NCBI RefSeq assembly: GCF_020520425.1
Contig: NC_079492.1
Location: forward strand, 104,443,157-104,507,156
DNA from: Spinacia oleracea
Taxonomy: Eukaryota > Streptophyta > Magnoliopsida > Caryophyllales > Amaranthaceae
DNA: 64,000 nt
Reading direction: 5' to 3'
Below, one piece after another: positions 1 to 12,291 of the stretch. Position 1 is the first letter of the stretch, and every line of letters starts with the position of its first letter. Made by a program: the position numbers and the translations under genes. Under the pieces are notes generated by a model. That model did not search any database. It saw nothing but the letters and a program-made list of their open reading frames with translations, and was not told the DNA's origin.

Positions 1-1103
1 TGCGTTTAGGCGTCGGCAAAACATGTGCCTCGCACGTGTTTCCAATTTCAAACCCGCGCTTCAAATTTGGTGAAAATTAGATTGAGCGCTATTAATTAAA
101 AAAAAGAAAATTCACGAAAAATAAGCGCTAAAACTCCCTAAAACTCAAAACCGTATACACGCACGTATTCTATCTCTCCCTAATTAATTAACCCTAATTA
201 ATTAGGTGACCAGCAAAAAAACCGCGTCGTCGTCATTCTCCTCAGCCCTCTGCAAATTCGAAGCCGCTTTACTCTGCCATTGATTTTTCAGCAAGGTTTG
301 TCAATTTTATACTTTCTTCTTCTTCTTCGACTTCTTAGTTTTTCCGAAACTCGCGTTCGATTTATATGCTATTCGTTTTCTTCAATTTGAAACCGTTCTA
401 TGCTTGAGTAGTTTCTTCTTGGTTTTTCTTCTTGATCTGAATTTTTAATTCTCCTCCTTCTTCTTATCATAATCCAACAAGTCACAGTGGAAAATCGCAT
501 CGGGTGCTGATAATTCGAAGGGATTTACGTACGGCTCAATTGTGTGCTGAAATTTCTAAGGTATTTATTGCACGTGTTCTGTTTTCTCAATCGCATCCAT
601 TCCCAATTCTTATTGATATTTTCAGTTTGTTGTATCTGACATTAGAATCCTGTGACTTATGTAAAACGGAATTGCAAAGATTTCTCGTGGAATTTCTTGA
701 TTTTATTTGTTGGTTTTGTGGATTATTTATTGCTTGATTTTATTTGGCCCCTCTATTTGTTGGTGTTGTGGATTATTATGTATCACTATCACATCAAAGC
801 AGAATATATGTGTTCTTTTGAATGGTTGCATAAACTGATAATATAGAACAAGTTGGTAGCTGTGTAGTTAGTTATTGATTCCGAAAGGATTTGAAGGTAT
901 ATTTAGTTGTTTTCCATGAAGTAGTCTGCTATTTAGTTGTTTGATGATTTTTGTTTGTATTGATTAGATATTTCGGTTTGAAAGGAAAACAACGATTTGT
1001 TCGGGAGATTAAGTAATTCTAAGAAAACAATTGAGCTTAATGTTTTCGTAGCTGAATGTGTGAGGTTTGTTAAATGACTTATTGGACTATATTCAACTTT
1101 GTA

Positions 1104-1218
1104 GACCTTCTCTGTAAAAGAAAATATCAATTTTAATGTTTCAAAAGGGGAAAATTTTTTTGGAGTATCAATTTTTGACCTTCTCTGTAAAAGAAAATAT
1201 CAATTTTAATGTTTCCGA
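1104..1218. repeat. Short direct duplication, period 73 bp
   Basis: A block of about 39 bases beginning GACCTTCTCTGTAAAAG is present at 1104 and again at 1177, identical by eye. It lies in the noncoding leader of the CACTA element. No function is evident; it may be a replication-slippage product. Confidence 0.75.
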
Positions 1219-1618
1219 AAAGACCTTACACTTTTTTATTGGCTGTTAGCGTTTTAAGGTTGTTCTTTTTTGTGGGAGTAGATTTGCTTTTGACATGAAC
1301 AATGGAGAGTATTATTTGAAAGCGTAGTTGGAGTTATCTGCTGAATATTATTTTAATATTAGGTGACTTTCGAGCAGATTATGCAAAGCGAGGTGTAGTA
1401 TGTTTTGAAAGTGTTTATAAGAGAGATTACTAAAAGCGTTCATAGGACATAACCTTTTGTTATTATCTGCAAGTCTGAAAAAACGTGTAAAAACCTGTGA
1501 ATTCTTTCCTTTTATTGCGAGCTTACTAACTTCCAACAATATAATCCGGTTGAAAGGCTTTTTTTCCCTACAAGGGTCCTTTTTTATTATGTTTTGTTTT
1601 TTAATTTTTTTTGTAGAC

Positions 1619-4600
1619 ATGGATACTAGTTGGATTGATTTACGAAAAGGGACTGCCGGTTATTATAATGGTTGCATGAAATTTTTAGAGGTTGCTAAGG
1701 AGACTCTTTTAGAGGGAATGACTCGATGCCCATGTAATAAATGCAAGTTGAATAACTCATATCCCTTAGAAGAGGTAGGAGGACACATTTTATTTTACGG
1801 TTTTTATAAGAACTATAGACAATGGGTTTTCCATTGTAAAGATGAAGAGAGTAATACCATAGATATCCCTAGTGATCAAGCAAAGGTAGTAGGTCGAGAT
1901 GATATTGATGGGTTATTAGCAGCAGCTTTTAGGGTTGACAATACTGCACAACCCACCAACGAATCCCAAGACCCATCATTAAGTGAAGCAAATTTTGAAG
2001 ATGAAGATCCGTATAACATGCATGAAGAGTTAAATTTTGATCCTGAGGAAGATGATGAGTTTCCATCAACCAACACCAATGAAGAAGAGGCAAAATATAA
2101 ACGACTAAGGGAAGCTTCTGATGAGGGTTTATACGAGGGGTGTACTACTTTCTCAAAATTGTCATTTCTATTGCACTTGTTTCACCTCAAGTGTATGTTT
2201 CATTGGTCAGCTGCGTCATTTAATAAGTTGCTTGAGCTTCTATTAGACGCATTTCCTATTATTATGGAGTTTCCGTCATCGTATTATGAAGGCATGAAGA
2301 TAATAAAGGATTTGGGATTGAGTTACGAGAAAATCCATGCATGTCCAAATGATTGCATTTTATATTGGGGTGAATTTGCAGAAAAAAATGAGTGTCATAT
2401 CTGTCACACATCAAGGTGGAGAAATGTGAACGGAAATGAGGGTGATACAAGTGAGAATGTTATAAAAACACGTAAGAAGGGCGTTCCAGCTAAAGTAATG
2501 CGGTATTTTCCTCTCATCCCTAGACTAAAGAGGCTTTACATGTCATCTAAAACAGCAGAGGACATGAGATGGCATTTTGACCGCAAGGATGAAAAGATCA
2601 TAAGTCACCCGGCAGATGGTGAAGCTTGGAAAAAATTTGATCAAAGATATGAGGAATTTGCCAAAGACCCTCGTAGTGTAAGATTGGGTCTATCAAGTGA
2701 TGGTTTTAATCCATATCGTTTGATGAATACTAGTTACAGTACATGGCCAGTGATCCTAATTCCTTATAATTTGCCACCATGGCTTTGTATGAAGTCAACG
2801 TCATTCATTTTGTCTTTGATCATCCTTGGTAAGTCTGGTCCCGGTATGGATATTGATGTGTACTTGCAACCACTAATCCATGAGCTAAAATTGTTGTGGG
2901 AAGGTGTAGATGCCTTTGATGCTCATAGCGGAAAAAGTTTCAAAATGCGAGCAGCTTTGCACTCCACTATAAATGACTTTCCAGCATATGCTATGTTGTC
3001 GGGTTGGAGTACAAAAGGTTATAAAGCTTGCCCTTCTTGTGCCGATTCTGGTTGTGCGTATAGTTTTGGTGGTAAAATTGTCTACCCTGTAGCTCGAAAA
3101 TGGTTACCAGCTGATCATCCTTATCGTTCTCAAGCCAACTTATTTGATGGGAAAGAGGAACATGGTTTTGCTCCTGTTCCTTTAAGCGGGACAGAAATTC
3201 TGAAGCAACAAGAAAGAGTTAAGTATGTTTATGGAAAGTCAAAAATTGTTTCTAAAAAAAGAGGGAGACTAGACAATGATGAAATTGAAGAAGATGATGA
3301 TGGTCAAGATGATGTTGATAAGGTTCTATGGAAAAAGAAAAGTAAACTTTTTGAATTAGAATATTGGGAATATAATCCTCTTAGACATAATTTAGATGTT
3401 ATGCACATTGAGAAGAATGTATGCGACAATTTCTTAGGAACTCTTTTAGATATGGAGAAGAGTAGATATGATAAGAATGCTAGATTGGCCCTTCAAGCAC
3501 GGAACATAAAATCTCATCTTTGGCCTCAATCTCATCCAAATCGTGTTAAGGACTATTTGCCCTCGGCTGCATACACCATGTCTAAAGAAGAGAAAGAACG
3601 GTTTTTAAATGTCCTACAAAAGCTTAAAGTTCCTGATGGATATGGATCTAATTTGCAAAAGTGTGTGAATATGAAGCAGCGTAAACTTATTAATCTGAAA
3701 AGCCATGACAATCATGTCCTTATGCAGGATATCCTTCCTGTTGCTTTAAGGGCATCGAATGCCACAAAAGTAATTGATTTGCTTGATGAATTGTCAGACT
3801 TTTTCAAGAAGATATGCTCAACTTCTATTGATAGAAATGAATTAGACACCATTCAGTCAAAGCTTGTGTTGACTCTTTGTAAGATGGAGAAAGAGTTTCT
3901 GCCAACATTTTTCACAATCATGGTGCATCTACTAATTCGTTTAGTGGATGAGGTCAAACTCGGCGGACCTGTTCACTATAGGTGGATGTATCCCATTGAG
4001 AGGTCAATATCTTAAACTTTAATATTTTTTTTAATAACTTTAAAATAAGAATACATCACAAAATACTTGTCTTATTCTTTCACGTTCACAATTTTGTTCA
4101 ATATATTTCAAGGTACTTGGCCTTTTTGAAATCTCATGTAAGCAATAAAGCGAAACCAGAAGGATCTATAGCAGAAGGGTACCTTTTATGGGAGACGATT
4201 GTATTTTGTTCGAGATACTTAGAAAGTGTTGAGACCATATTCAACAGACCCAAGAGGAACGAAGATGGTGCTCCAGACATCAATAACTATTTATACTACT
4301 CAGGTGGTCGTGTAGTTGGAATGAAAGAAAATGTCCGTCTGGATGACAAAAGTTTAAAGCAAGGACATCGCTATGTTTTGCTTCATTCAGATGAGATGAA
4401 ACCGGTGCTTGAGTAAGTAGCTTTATGGATTAATTTTTTTGACCATATTAATTATTACGATTTTAATAACTCAATTTTCTCAATCTCTAAAGTGCCTTCA
4501 TACATCAAAAACGGCAAGAGAGTCAAGTCGGAGCAGGTCATGAAAATCAATGGATAATCTATGAATTTTCTGATTGGTTGCAAAACCAAGTTATATGCTT

Positions 4601-5166
4601 CTAAGTCTAGAGTTTCCTTTTTTATTTTATATACCATTTGAGTTTAACTTAGTTTTTTCGAATTATAGGCAAATAACCTAGATGATAGCACAAAAGAAGG
4701 GAAATTGAGAAAAGCCTTGGCCGGTGGTTTAAGCAATCGCAGCAAAAGGATGAAAAGCATTATTATTAATGGCTATAAATTTGACACCGTGGATCGTGAG
4801 AGATCTCGAAAGACACAAAATTCTGGAATTATGCTAGAAGCTGAAGGCCAAGAGTATTATGGAAAGCTTAAAGAAATATTAGAACTTGATTATTATGGTT
4901 CTTTCAAGGTTCTAATGTTCCGTTGTGATTGGGCTGATATACGTAGGGGTTTCAAAACATACCCGAGTGGCAGAGTTCGTGTCAATTTCTCGAAGTTGAT
5001 GCACACTGGTCAAAATCTGGAAGATGATCCATTCATTTTCTCTTCTCAAGCAAAACAAGTTTTTTACATTGAGGATGAGATACAAAAAGGATGGTTTCAT
5101 GTTATTAAGACTAAGCCTAGGGACTTGTTTGATATACCCGACGATGATGATAATGATGATGAGTAG
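1619..5166 (+). CDS. CACTA transposase, TNP2 (TNPD-like) family, 5 coding segments across 4 exons plus leader intron
   Basis: This is the transposase that cuts and re-inserts CACTA elements by binding their ends in the nucleus. I place the start at ATG 1619 (MDTSWIDLRK), three bases after a leader-intron acceptor (TTTTTGTAG). That is where the plant transposase-associated domain normally begins. Coding exons read 1619-4002, 4113-4412, 4493-4589 and 4669-5166; each junction is GT-AG and keeps phase, giving 1092 residues with no stop. Residues about 1-75 are the transposase-associated Cys-rich domain (CPCNKCK), about 220-600 the TNP2 core (CPNDC, ...HICHTSRW, then CPSC), about 700-895 DUF4218, and about 950-1040 DUF4216. 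The tail is acidic (DDDDNDDE). I did not assign individual catalytic acids. The full domain set and open frame suggest a functional gene; expression is unknown. Confidence 0.9.
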
Positions 5167-6691
5167 CTTCTAGGATAATAGTGTTTTGGGTGTATGGAAT
5201 TCTTTATCAAAGTTTATGTGTATTATTTTCTTTTGGATTTGAGTTATAAACTTCTATTCACGTGTTATATGAGATTTCATTTAGTTATACTCATTTCGGT
5301 TATAAGTCATATTTATATTGCATGTTGTATATGGCGTTTTTACATTAACAAAGCAAAATAGTTTAGGGTTGCTAATTTAAATCTTCTACCATATTGCATA
5401 TTATTTTGTTTCATAAAATTTCCACTAAATCAAATAATGAACAGGGTACTAGTATAATATTCTTTTAGAAGTGATTGCTAATAACCATGATCATTTTTCT
5501 TTCTCAGGAAATTGAGGTTGTTACCCTAGTGACCTACTGACCTGACAAGCTAAGCGACCGAGTGGAATTGCTGCTTGGTAATGAATCTGAACATTACTTC
5601 ATGACCACTATCAAAAATGTTTTGCATACTGTTGGTATTTGTGATCCTTGCTAGTCTTTTTATAGTTGTCAACACTGCTGCTTTGTGTCTGGTTTCGGTT
5701 ATTTTTGTACCTTGAGCAATTTCTGAATGCTACCATATTGCTAGCCTCGTTTGGTGAATTGTGAGTACTTTATTACCCCTTTCAGTCCAACGAGACTATT
5801 TTGTGCTGCTTTGTGTCTGCTTTGTGCTGTTTGATTGACTGTTTTGTGCTGCTTTGTGTCTGCTTTGTGCTAGTGGTTGAACTATCAACCTGTAATTGAG
5901 GCGTTGATTGTGGTTCTGTGCTGTCTGCAATGAGTGTATGTTGTCCATGCTCTTCTGCTTTGCTGCCTGCTGCTGGCCTGTTTTAGGTTGGCCTGTGTGC
6001 TGTTGTGACATTTATTGCTACTTGTGCTCCTAGTAACAGAACTGTGAAACAATGCTTAGGAATAACTACATGTAGTAATAAAACCAGGTTTTTGAATCTG
6101 TGACCACAACCCCTTCAAAAGTAAAAGTATAAATTAATCTGAGACAGTTGAACTGCAATGGTAATCAATCTCCAACAACTTCCCAGGTAATTCCCAGAAT
6201 CTGATGCCCAAATTCAGATTAATTGGAGCCCAATTCAGTAAAAACCTACTGGATTTTTTTAATCTACCGAAAAAATTTGTAAAATAAATTGGAAATGCAA
6301 TGCTTTAATCTGTTCAGGATAGAAGAAACAAATCAACCTTGAGTGAAACTCAATTCACAGATGACTAGGAATACATGCATCAGATTTTAATCTTTTATGT
6401 TCAGTTATTCACAGATCGAATTAGCAGTTTTATGCAGGTTTCTTATCAACAACCTGAAAGAGGCTCGGATTCTAAGTATTTGCATTTTCCTGTATTCCAG
6501 TTTACAGTATAATTCTCGGGTTTAATTTTTTTTTAGATTCAGATGCCTTCCAGCTTACTTGCCTGTATTCCAGTTTACAGTATGTGCTGACTGTCAAAGC
6601 TCTTGAAAATTTGAAATCTGATTACGTTTGCAACTAATGAGTATGCCTGTTTGGTTTTGTTATGTGACTTGTCTTCCAGTGCTATATAGAT
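5167..6691 (+). other. Inter-genic spacer/leader of the CACTA element with CTG-rich tract
   Basis: No credible coding sequence is present. Bases 5790-6010 are rich in TGTGCTGCTTTGTGTCTGC-like words in imperfect tandem copies. A short TGTATTCCAGTTTACAGTAT block is duplicated at about 6491 and 6563. The stretch probably holds the 3'UTR of the transposase gene and the 5' leader of the second gene. Confidence 0.55.
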
Positions 6692-9600
6692 ATGACTTAT
6701 CGCAAGAGGGTTAGACCTGCTGAAATAGATGGTACACGTGGTCCAGCTACCGCACATACCTCATCTTTGAGTGGAGATGCATCACTACCAACCAAGAAGC
6801 ATGTTACTCAACCACAATCATCTCAGGTTCCTACTACCGTTGTCAAATTTGGACCATTTTCTCCACAAGGTACCGTAAAATCAGTGGTTGCACCTCCATG
6901 TTCGAGTACTTCAAAAAGTGCACTGCAAACCGATGACATACTTGGAGCTATATGGAAAAAGCCACCTAATGGATCAACATCAAGTTCACTTATGGAAGCA
7001 ACTAGAGATTCAGTTCAACCCAAGATTTCATCCAAGACTTCACCTGAAGTTCCAACTAGTATCCCACCTTCTAACACAACCAAATCACAGAAATACCCTA
7101 CATCAAAATCACAAAAATATCATGCTACTTCCTCTGGTCGTGTCCCACCTAATATCTCGCCTGCTAGTCATATCTCACCTTATATGCCACCCAATATGAC
7201 ACCTATTATCCCACCTAGTCATATTAAAACATCTTCAAGAGTTTCTCAGACCAATCAACAGCAGAACAATAGTGAAGAACCAAAAGAGAACTCAACAAAA
7301 TCGAAGTCCCTAAGGGTGAAGTCATATCCGGATTGGCCTGTAACTATAGATTTTGATGACAAGGAGGAGGTTTTGACCATTGGTAAGTCACTAGCAATAT
7401 CCTTGATATTTATCCATTTTCACAACTATAATCTGACTTATCTCACTCTCTCATATTCAAACTGAGAATACGTTGTATTGCGATCCTTGCTATTTATCTA
7501 TTTTCACAACTGTTATCTGACTGAAAGTGTGTGCAGTACAGCAGTCCACACTTCTTTAGCATAGTCACAACTGATGAGTAATCATAGAGGCTGCAATTAC
7601 CAATCTCTTCCAGTACAGAGGCTGCAAGTACCAACTGCAATTTATCCATTTTCACAACTGTTGCATCTGCCTTAATCTTCATTCATGTGCATCAGTTCTG
7701 AAATGCATTAATCTTCGTTTGAAATCATTTGCATCAGCATTAATCTTCGTTCATATTATAATATCATGAAACGGAGAATACGTTTTATTATGACGTAAAT
7801 GCAAATATGATACAACCCCACCAAAACTAAACTGAATGCTTCCAAAAGAATCACCAGTATACCTGTTATGTTATATTCTGCCCTTATGTTGCTGAATATA
7901 CGTCTTGTTCTTGTTATCTTCTATATATATATACACATACATAGTATATATGTTACTTATTCTTTTTTTTTTATGCAGATGCTAAGGGAAATGTTAAACT
8001 GGTGAGTGGTTCTATTCAAACCATTGACCTCTGGAGTAACAATGGCGTGCAGTATTATGTTGAATTCAATGACCTTTACCAACCGCTTAGGAAAGGTGGA
8101 CAAATGTTGGTCAGATTCATTGGTAGTATTGTAAAGGTAGAGACCTACTGTCCACTTGGAGAAGGGGATTGGTCTGATATCGACAAAGATTCAAAAGCTA
8201 AGATGGTAGAAGAAATAAGAGTAAGTTCAAGTCTTTATTCGCTTTTCTAGAAGTTTATTTTATTTCTATAGCATAAAAATTCTGATTTTGTAAATGCTTT
8301 TCTCGAAGGAACGCTTTGTTATTCCCGCTCATCCGGAATATAACAAACAAATCCTCAAGCGCGCCAATAAAAGTTGGAGGCAGTATAAACACTCTCTTAA
8401 GGTGAGATACTACAAACCAGATGAGAAAACACTTGCTGAGATGTGCGATATTGTGCCAAGACATGGAATTACCAGTACTCAATGGAGAAAGTTGGTTAAG
8501 TACTGGGCTTCGGATGAAGGGCAAGTAAGTACCATGAATTGATCTGCTTAAGTATATGTCCTGACAGTTGGTTGAGCTTAAGTGCTAGTTTTTTTCACTT
8601 TTTTGGGATACTGAATTTAAAATCAGTCATAGTTACACTAAGCATGTTTGTTTTGAAATCCAACAAGTATACTGCTTGTATATTCTTGTTTTTAGTTTTC
8701 TCTTGGCATGTTGAAAACTTGGTTCCTTGTGCTACTCTTATTTTGAAAGTACTTGGTAAACTGAACTTTTGAGTGGTTTATTAAGTATACCTGTTATATT
8801 GTCAGTTGTCAATGTCCTTGAAGCCATTCTCTTTTTATGTTAATGGAGCTTCTCTTAATTGCTTCTTTCAATCATTGATCATGTATTGCTTGGTAAAACA
8901 TAACCTTGTTTAAATGGAAAGATTTATTTCCAACTTTGTTTACTGGTTACTTTTCGGGAGTTCGATTAAGAGAGAACATATTTTGTAGCACCATTGCCTC
9001 CAAACCTGACTACGTCTACTTTTTTATTCTGTATTTGTATGCAGTGGAGCTAGCTGTTTTTTCTTTTCACTTAGTCTGCGTCTTTTACTTCTTATGTATT
9101 TTCAACAGTAGCCAAATTAGCTATTCAAATACATATACACAATTTCTTTCTGTATCGGGGCCTAGCTGCCATTAATTTAGTTTGATCAATATATGGAACT
9201 CCGGACAAAAAATCAACAAGTAACAAAAACAGTGGCAAATAACATATTATTGACAGAGAAATTACTTTGGTAGTATAGTTGATATACCTGATAGACAACG
9301 ATTGAACCATACAATCCAACAAAAACACTTGAGAAGATAGCCAATATCATACTGTACAGAGTGAGAAGATTTCAATGGTAACAGAACAAATTTGAAACCC
9401 AACAAACTACAAGCACTACAGATCCTGGAACTTGATTATTTCTTAATATATCTCTTTGAATATGACTGCAGAAAGCATCAGAATGTGGAAAGGCTGCACG
9501 GGCATCTCAAAATAAATTTCATAGATCGGGTTCTGACAGCTATGCGAACCAACAAGCTGATTATGTATGAATGGACTTATATGCTTTTTCTTCTCACATA

Positions 9601-11378
9601 TTTTGTGTTGGTTAAATATATGCATCACATCTTTTCAGATTTTCTTTAATACTTTTTACATTGCTATTCATATATAGGAAGATGAGCATGGAAAAAAAAT
9701 GAGCTTATTAGCCCTTTGGGTAAAGTCTCATCGCGGCAAGGACGGGACCTTTCTTCCAGGCACAGTCACTGAAGATTTTGTGGTATAAACATTCAAATTT
9801 AATAGATTAATTAAGCTACTTTTGTTATGAAAAAGATAGGTGATTGATAAACCAATATGGGTCTGCTTCTTAATTTGTTTATACTGTTATCCTAAATTGT
9901 TGTATAGGATGATGCAAAGGCTAAGATGGAAACGTTGAGGACTGTAGATCCTTCTAAATCTGAACAAGAACTTGAAAATGCAACTTTTGAGGACACTATG
10001 CATGGTGGAAAGATTCCCGAACGCCCTGTAGGGTACGGACTTGGAGTTCGAAAGAGCGACGTTTATGGGGTGCATGGTGTGCTAAGGAAGAAAGGGTATG
10101 GGAAAGTTCGAGAGAGGACCGTGGTGATGGAAAGTGTGAAAGAAGAAGTGTCAGCTCTCAGCAAGAAAAATGAAAAGCTTGAGAAGGAAAATGAAAAGCT
10201 GCAAGCCCAAGTGAAAGAGAATAATTTTCTGCTTACAACTTTTATTGGACAATTTTCTCAATTCGTAGGACAAGTTCGTACAGGAACTGCTTCTACAGAA
10301 GCTCTAAGTTTAGCACAGCAAGTCTTGGGCATGGCACACCAAAGGGTATATATTCTAATCTCTTATCATTTGAACTCTTTTAACATGTTATATGTTTCTT
10401 GGCAAGACAATTATTTGGATGCACAAACATTCAGTCATGCACAAAATTTGTCCCTGCGCGCATTCATTCAGTCATGAAGTTGGCTGCATCCATCTGCATT
10501 TGTCCTGCATCATAAAGATATATTGTTATTTGTATCCAGAGTACATTCAGTCACAAGAAAGTTTGATGTTGTCTCGACGCCTTGTGCATATATGTACCTG
10601 CTGTGCAAGCTGCCAGGGCTTACTGCAGGTCTGCAGTTCTGCCTGTAGTGCAGTTGTTGCATTGTGTCTGCTTATTTGCTGCATTGTATCTTTGTTGTTG
10701 TTGTGCTCTACTGCTGCAGTGATTCTTGCTCTGCTGACTGCTTAATCCACAGTGTTGCTTGCTTATCTGCTGCATTGTGTCTGCTTATCTGCTGCATTGT
10801 AAGCTTAAATAGTCTGAAAACATCATCATATCTCAAAATACCTATAAATATTGATCTAAAAAAACAGAATTTAACAAATGCATTCCAGATCTTCAACTTC
10901 CCCGGCCTCTAACTTAGGAGACTCAGTAACAATTGAAATTATCTTTTAATCATTAACAATCTCAAGTTTCCTAGCTACCAGTAGTCGTCATAACCGTCAT
11001 CAGATGCATTGTGTTCTGAACTTCCATCATCTTCAGCCTTGTATTCTTCAGCCTCTGCTGCGTGTTCTGCTGCGTGCTCTACTAATGTGCTCTGCTGCGT
11101 GCTCTCCTGCTGTACTCTGTTGTGTCCACTGCAGTTTAACTGCCTTTGTGTTGTTTGGCTAGTGTTTTGCGTTTGCTTATGTGTAATAAAAACACGGAGT
11201 ATGTCTTATTACCAAATAAATAAATAAATAATATGTTTATAGTTAATAATTGTGTTGTAACTTTATTAGGGGCGGAGGGGCCTCATATGAGCTTTGGTAT
11301 ATTTTGTTTTTACTTATTATTATTCTTTATTTTGTTTTGAAGGTTGTCCAACGTGATAAAGGAGCAACAAAAGAATGA
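6692..11378 (+). CDS. Transposase_24 (Ptta/En/Spm, TNPA-like) protein, 7 exons
   Basis: This is the accessory En/Spm protein type thought to bind subterminal repeats and help the TNP2 transposase. Exons read 6692-7382, 7979-8220, 8309-8524, 9472-9564, 9678-9782, 9908-10345 and 11343-11378. All use GT-AG junctions and preserve phase, giving 606 residues. Residues 1-230 are Ser/Pro/Thr-rich and low in structure, with PPNISP-like words. About 230-460 carry the Transposase_24 core, seen as RANKSWRQYKHSL, RHGITSTQWRKLVKYW and SLLALWVKSHRGKDG. About 519-555 are a charged coiled coil (KKNEKLEKENEKLQAQ). Long introns 1, 3 and 6 carry low-complexity or CTG-rich repeats. The final exon adds only about 11 residues, and I am least sure of it. 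Polyadenylation may use an AATAAA near 11675. Confidence 0.85.
7400..7760. repeat. Intronic repeat words in intron 1 of the TNPA-like gene
   Basis: A word close to ATTTATCCATTTTCACAACT occurs three times (about 7408, 7493 and 7640), and GCATCAGCATTAATCTTCGT-like words recur at about 7690-7750. The pattern looks like slippage-generated intronic repetition. No gene is seen here. Confidence 0.6.
10570..11160 (+). repeat. CTG/TGTC-rich low-complexity tract in intron 6
   Basis: Two clusters (10600-10800 and 11040-11150) consist of variations on CTGCATTGTGTCTGCTTATC and GCTCTGCTGCGTG. Any reading frame through them is Cys/Leu/Ser-rich low-complexity peptide. They fall inside the last intron of the TNPA-like gene. 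The same style of tract is found at 5790-6010 in this element. Confidence 0.7.
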
Positions 11379-11869
11379 ACCAGCCTGAGACACTTGAGCT
11401 TCATATTAGCTACTACGAACAATCGTCTGTATAGCTAGCTAGTTATTTTAGTCTTTATTATCTACTGTACTATGAACCATCGTCTAGGAACAATCCTAGT
11501 TAGTTATTTTAGGCTTTTTTTTCCTTTTAATTACCATGAATTTTAGTTTTTCTAGACTTAATTAGTAATATCAATGTACGTACTATGGATTTGTAACGTA
11601 CTTATTTATACATTCTAGCTAGTATGGATTTTAATATTAACTACGTACTTAATTAGCTTATTATATTGGTGATTAATAAAATTTTATTATTTGCCAAAAA
11701 AATATGTTACGTACATTGTTCGATGAAGTGAAGATCAATATATATATATATATATATATGTACAGGTGAAAAAAGCTTACAAAAAAATTGTGGACACGTT
11801 ATGATGTCGTTGTGATTGTTTTACATTATTTATGTTTTAAATTTCCCGCCATAACTCTTTGTGATGTCG

Positions 11870-12291
11870 CAGAAAAGCGTCAAGAACAATGTGGATGACA
11901 AATGATGTCTAGAATAAGGACCCAAAAGGGCGTCGACAAATTTTTTCAATCTAGGTTTAATTTTATGTTTCTCGACGCCTAAAAACCCATTACAACGATT
12001 TAAGGCGTCGAGAATCACGACGCACCTCTCATTTTCTGGACATCTAAAGGCGTCGCCATTATCGACGCTGCACTACACAGTAGATGTTGTAAGGCGTAGC
12101 AATTCTGGACGCCTTACTCATGACCTGGACAGCGGAGAGCGTCCCCATTCTCGACGCCATAAGGTGTCGTCAATTCTCGACTAACGATTCCTCGACGCGG
12201 ATGGCAGGCGTCGAGGCCTTTTATCTCGACGCCCTTAGGCGTCGCTAATCAGCTCAAAAGGCGTCGCCATAACACGGAAATTCTAGTAGTG
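11870..12291 (+). repeat. CACTA right subterminal repeats and terminal inverted repeat
   Basis: At least ten copies of GCGTCG or its complement CGACGC in both orientations lie between 11875 and 12270, spaced 15 to 40 bases apart. The 19-base terminal repeat follows at 12273-12291. In En/Spm elements such subterminal motifs are binding sites for the TNPA-type protein, which would here be the product of the gene at 6692. GC content and CpG density are visibly higher than in the surrounding AT-rich DNA. Confidence 0.85.

Larger units (their letters stand above)
1..12291 (+). mobile_element. CACTA (En/Spm) DNA transposon, left tip outside window
   Basis: The right end reads, on the minus strand, CACTACTAGAATTTCCGTG (12273-12291), a canonical CACTA terminal inverted repeat. 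The last 400 bases are packed with GGCGTCG/CGACGCC subterminal motifs, and the same motif (AGGCGTCGG) occurs at 8-16, so the window opens inside the left subterminal region and the left CACTA tip is missing. Between the ends lie two plus-strand genes in the classical En/Spm order: a TNP2-type transposase (1619-5166) and a Transposase_24-type protein (6692-11378). Bases 17-1618 are a leader with at least one inferred 5'UTR intron ending at 1616. Bases 5167-6691 are intergenic or leader sequence with CTG-rich stretches. The expected right 3-bp target duplication would be TTT (12292-12294); it cannot be checked against the left side. Confidence 0.9.

Noticed and set aside
504-846. Two short plus-strand frames near the left edge
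   Set aside because: They lie in the AT-rich leader of the CACTA element, with no coding character and in different frames.
10392-11227. Cys-rich plus-strand frames
   Set aside because: CTG-rich intronic low-complexity sequence between the last two exons of the TNPA-like gene.
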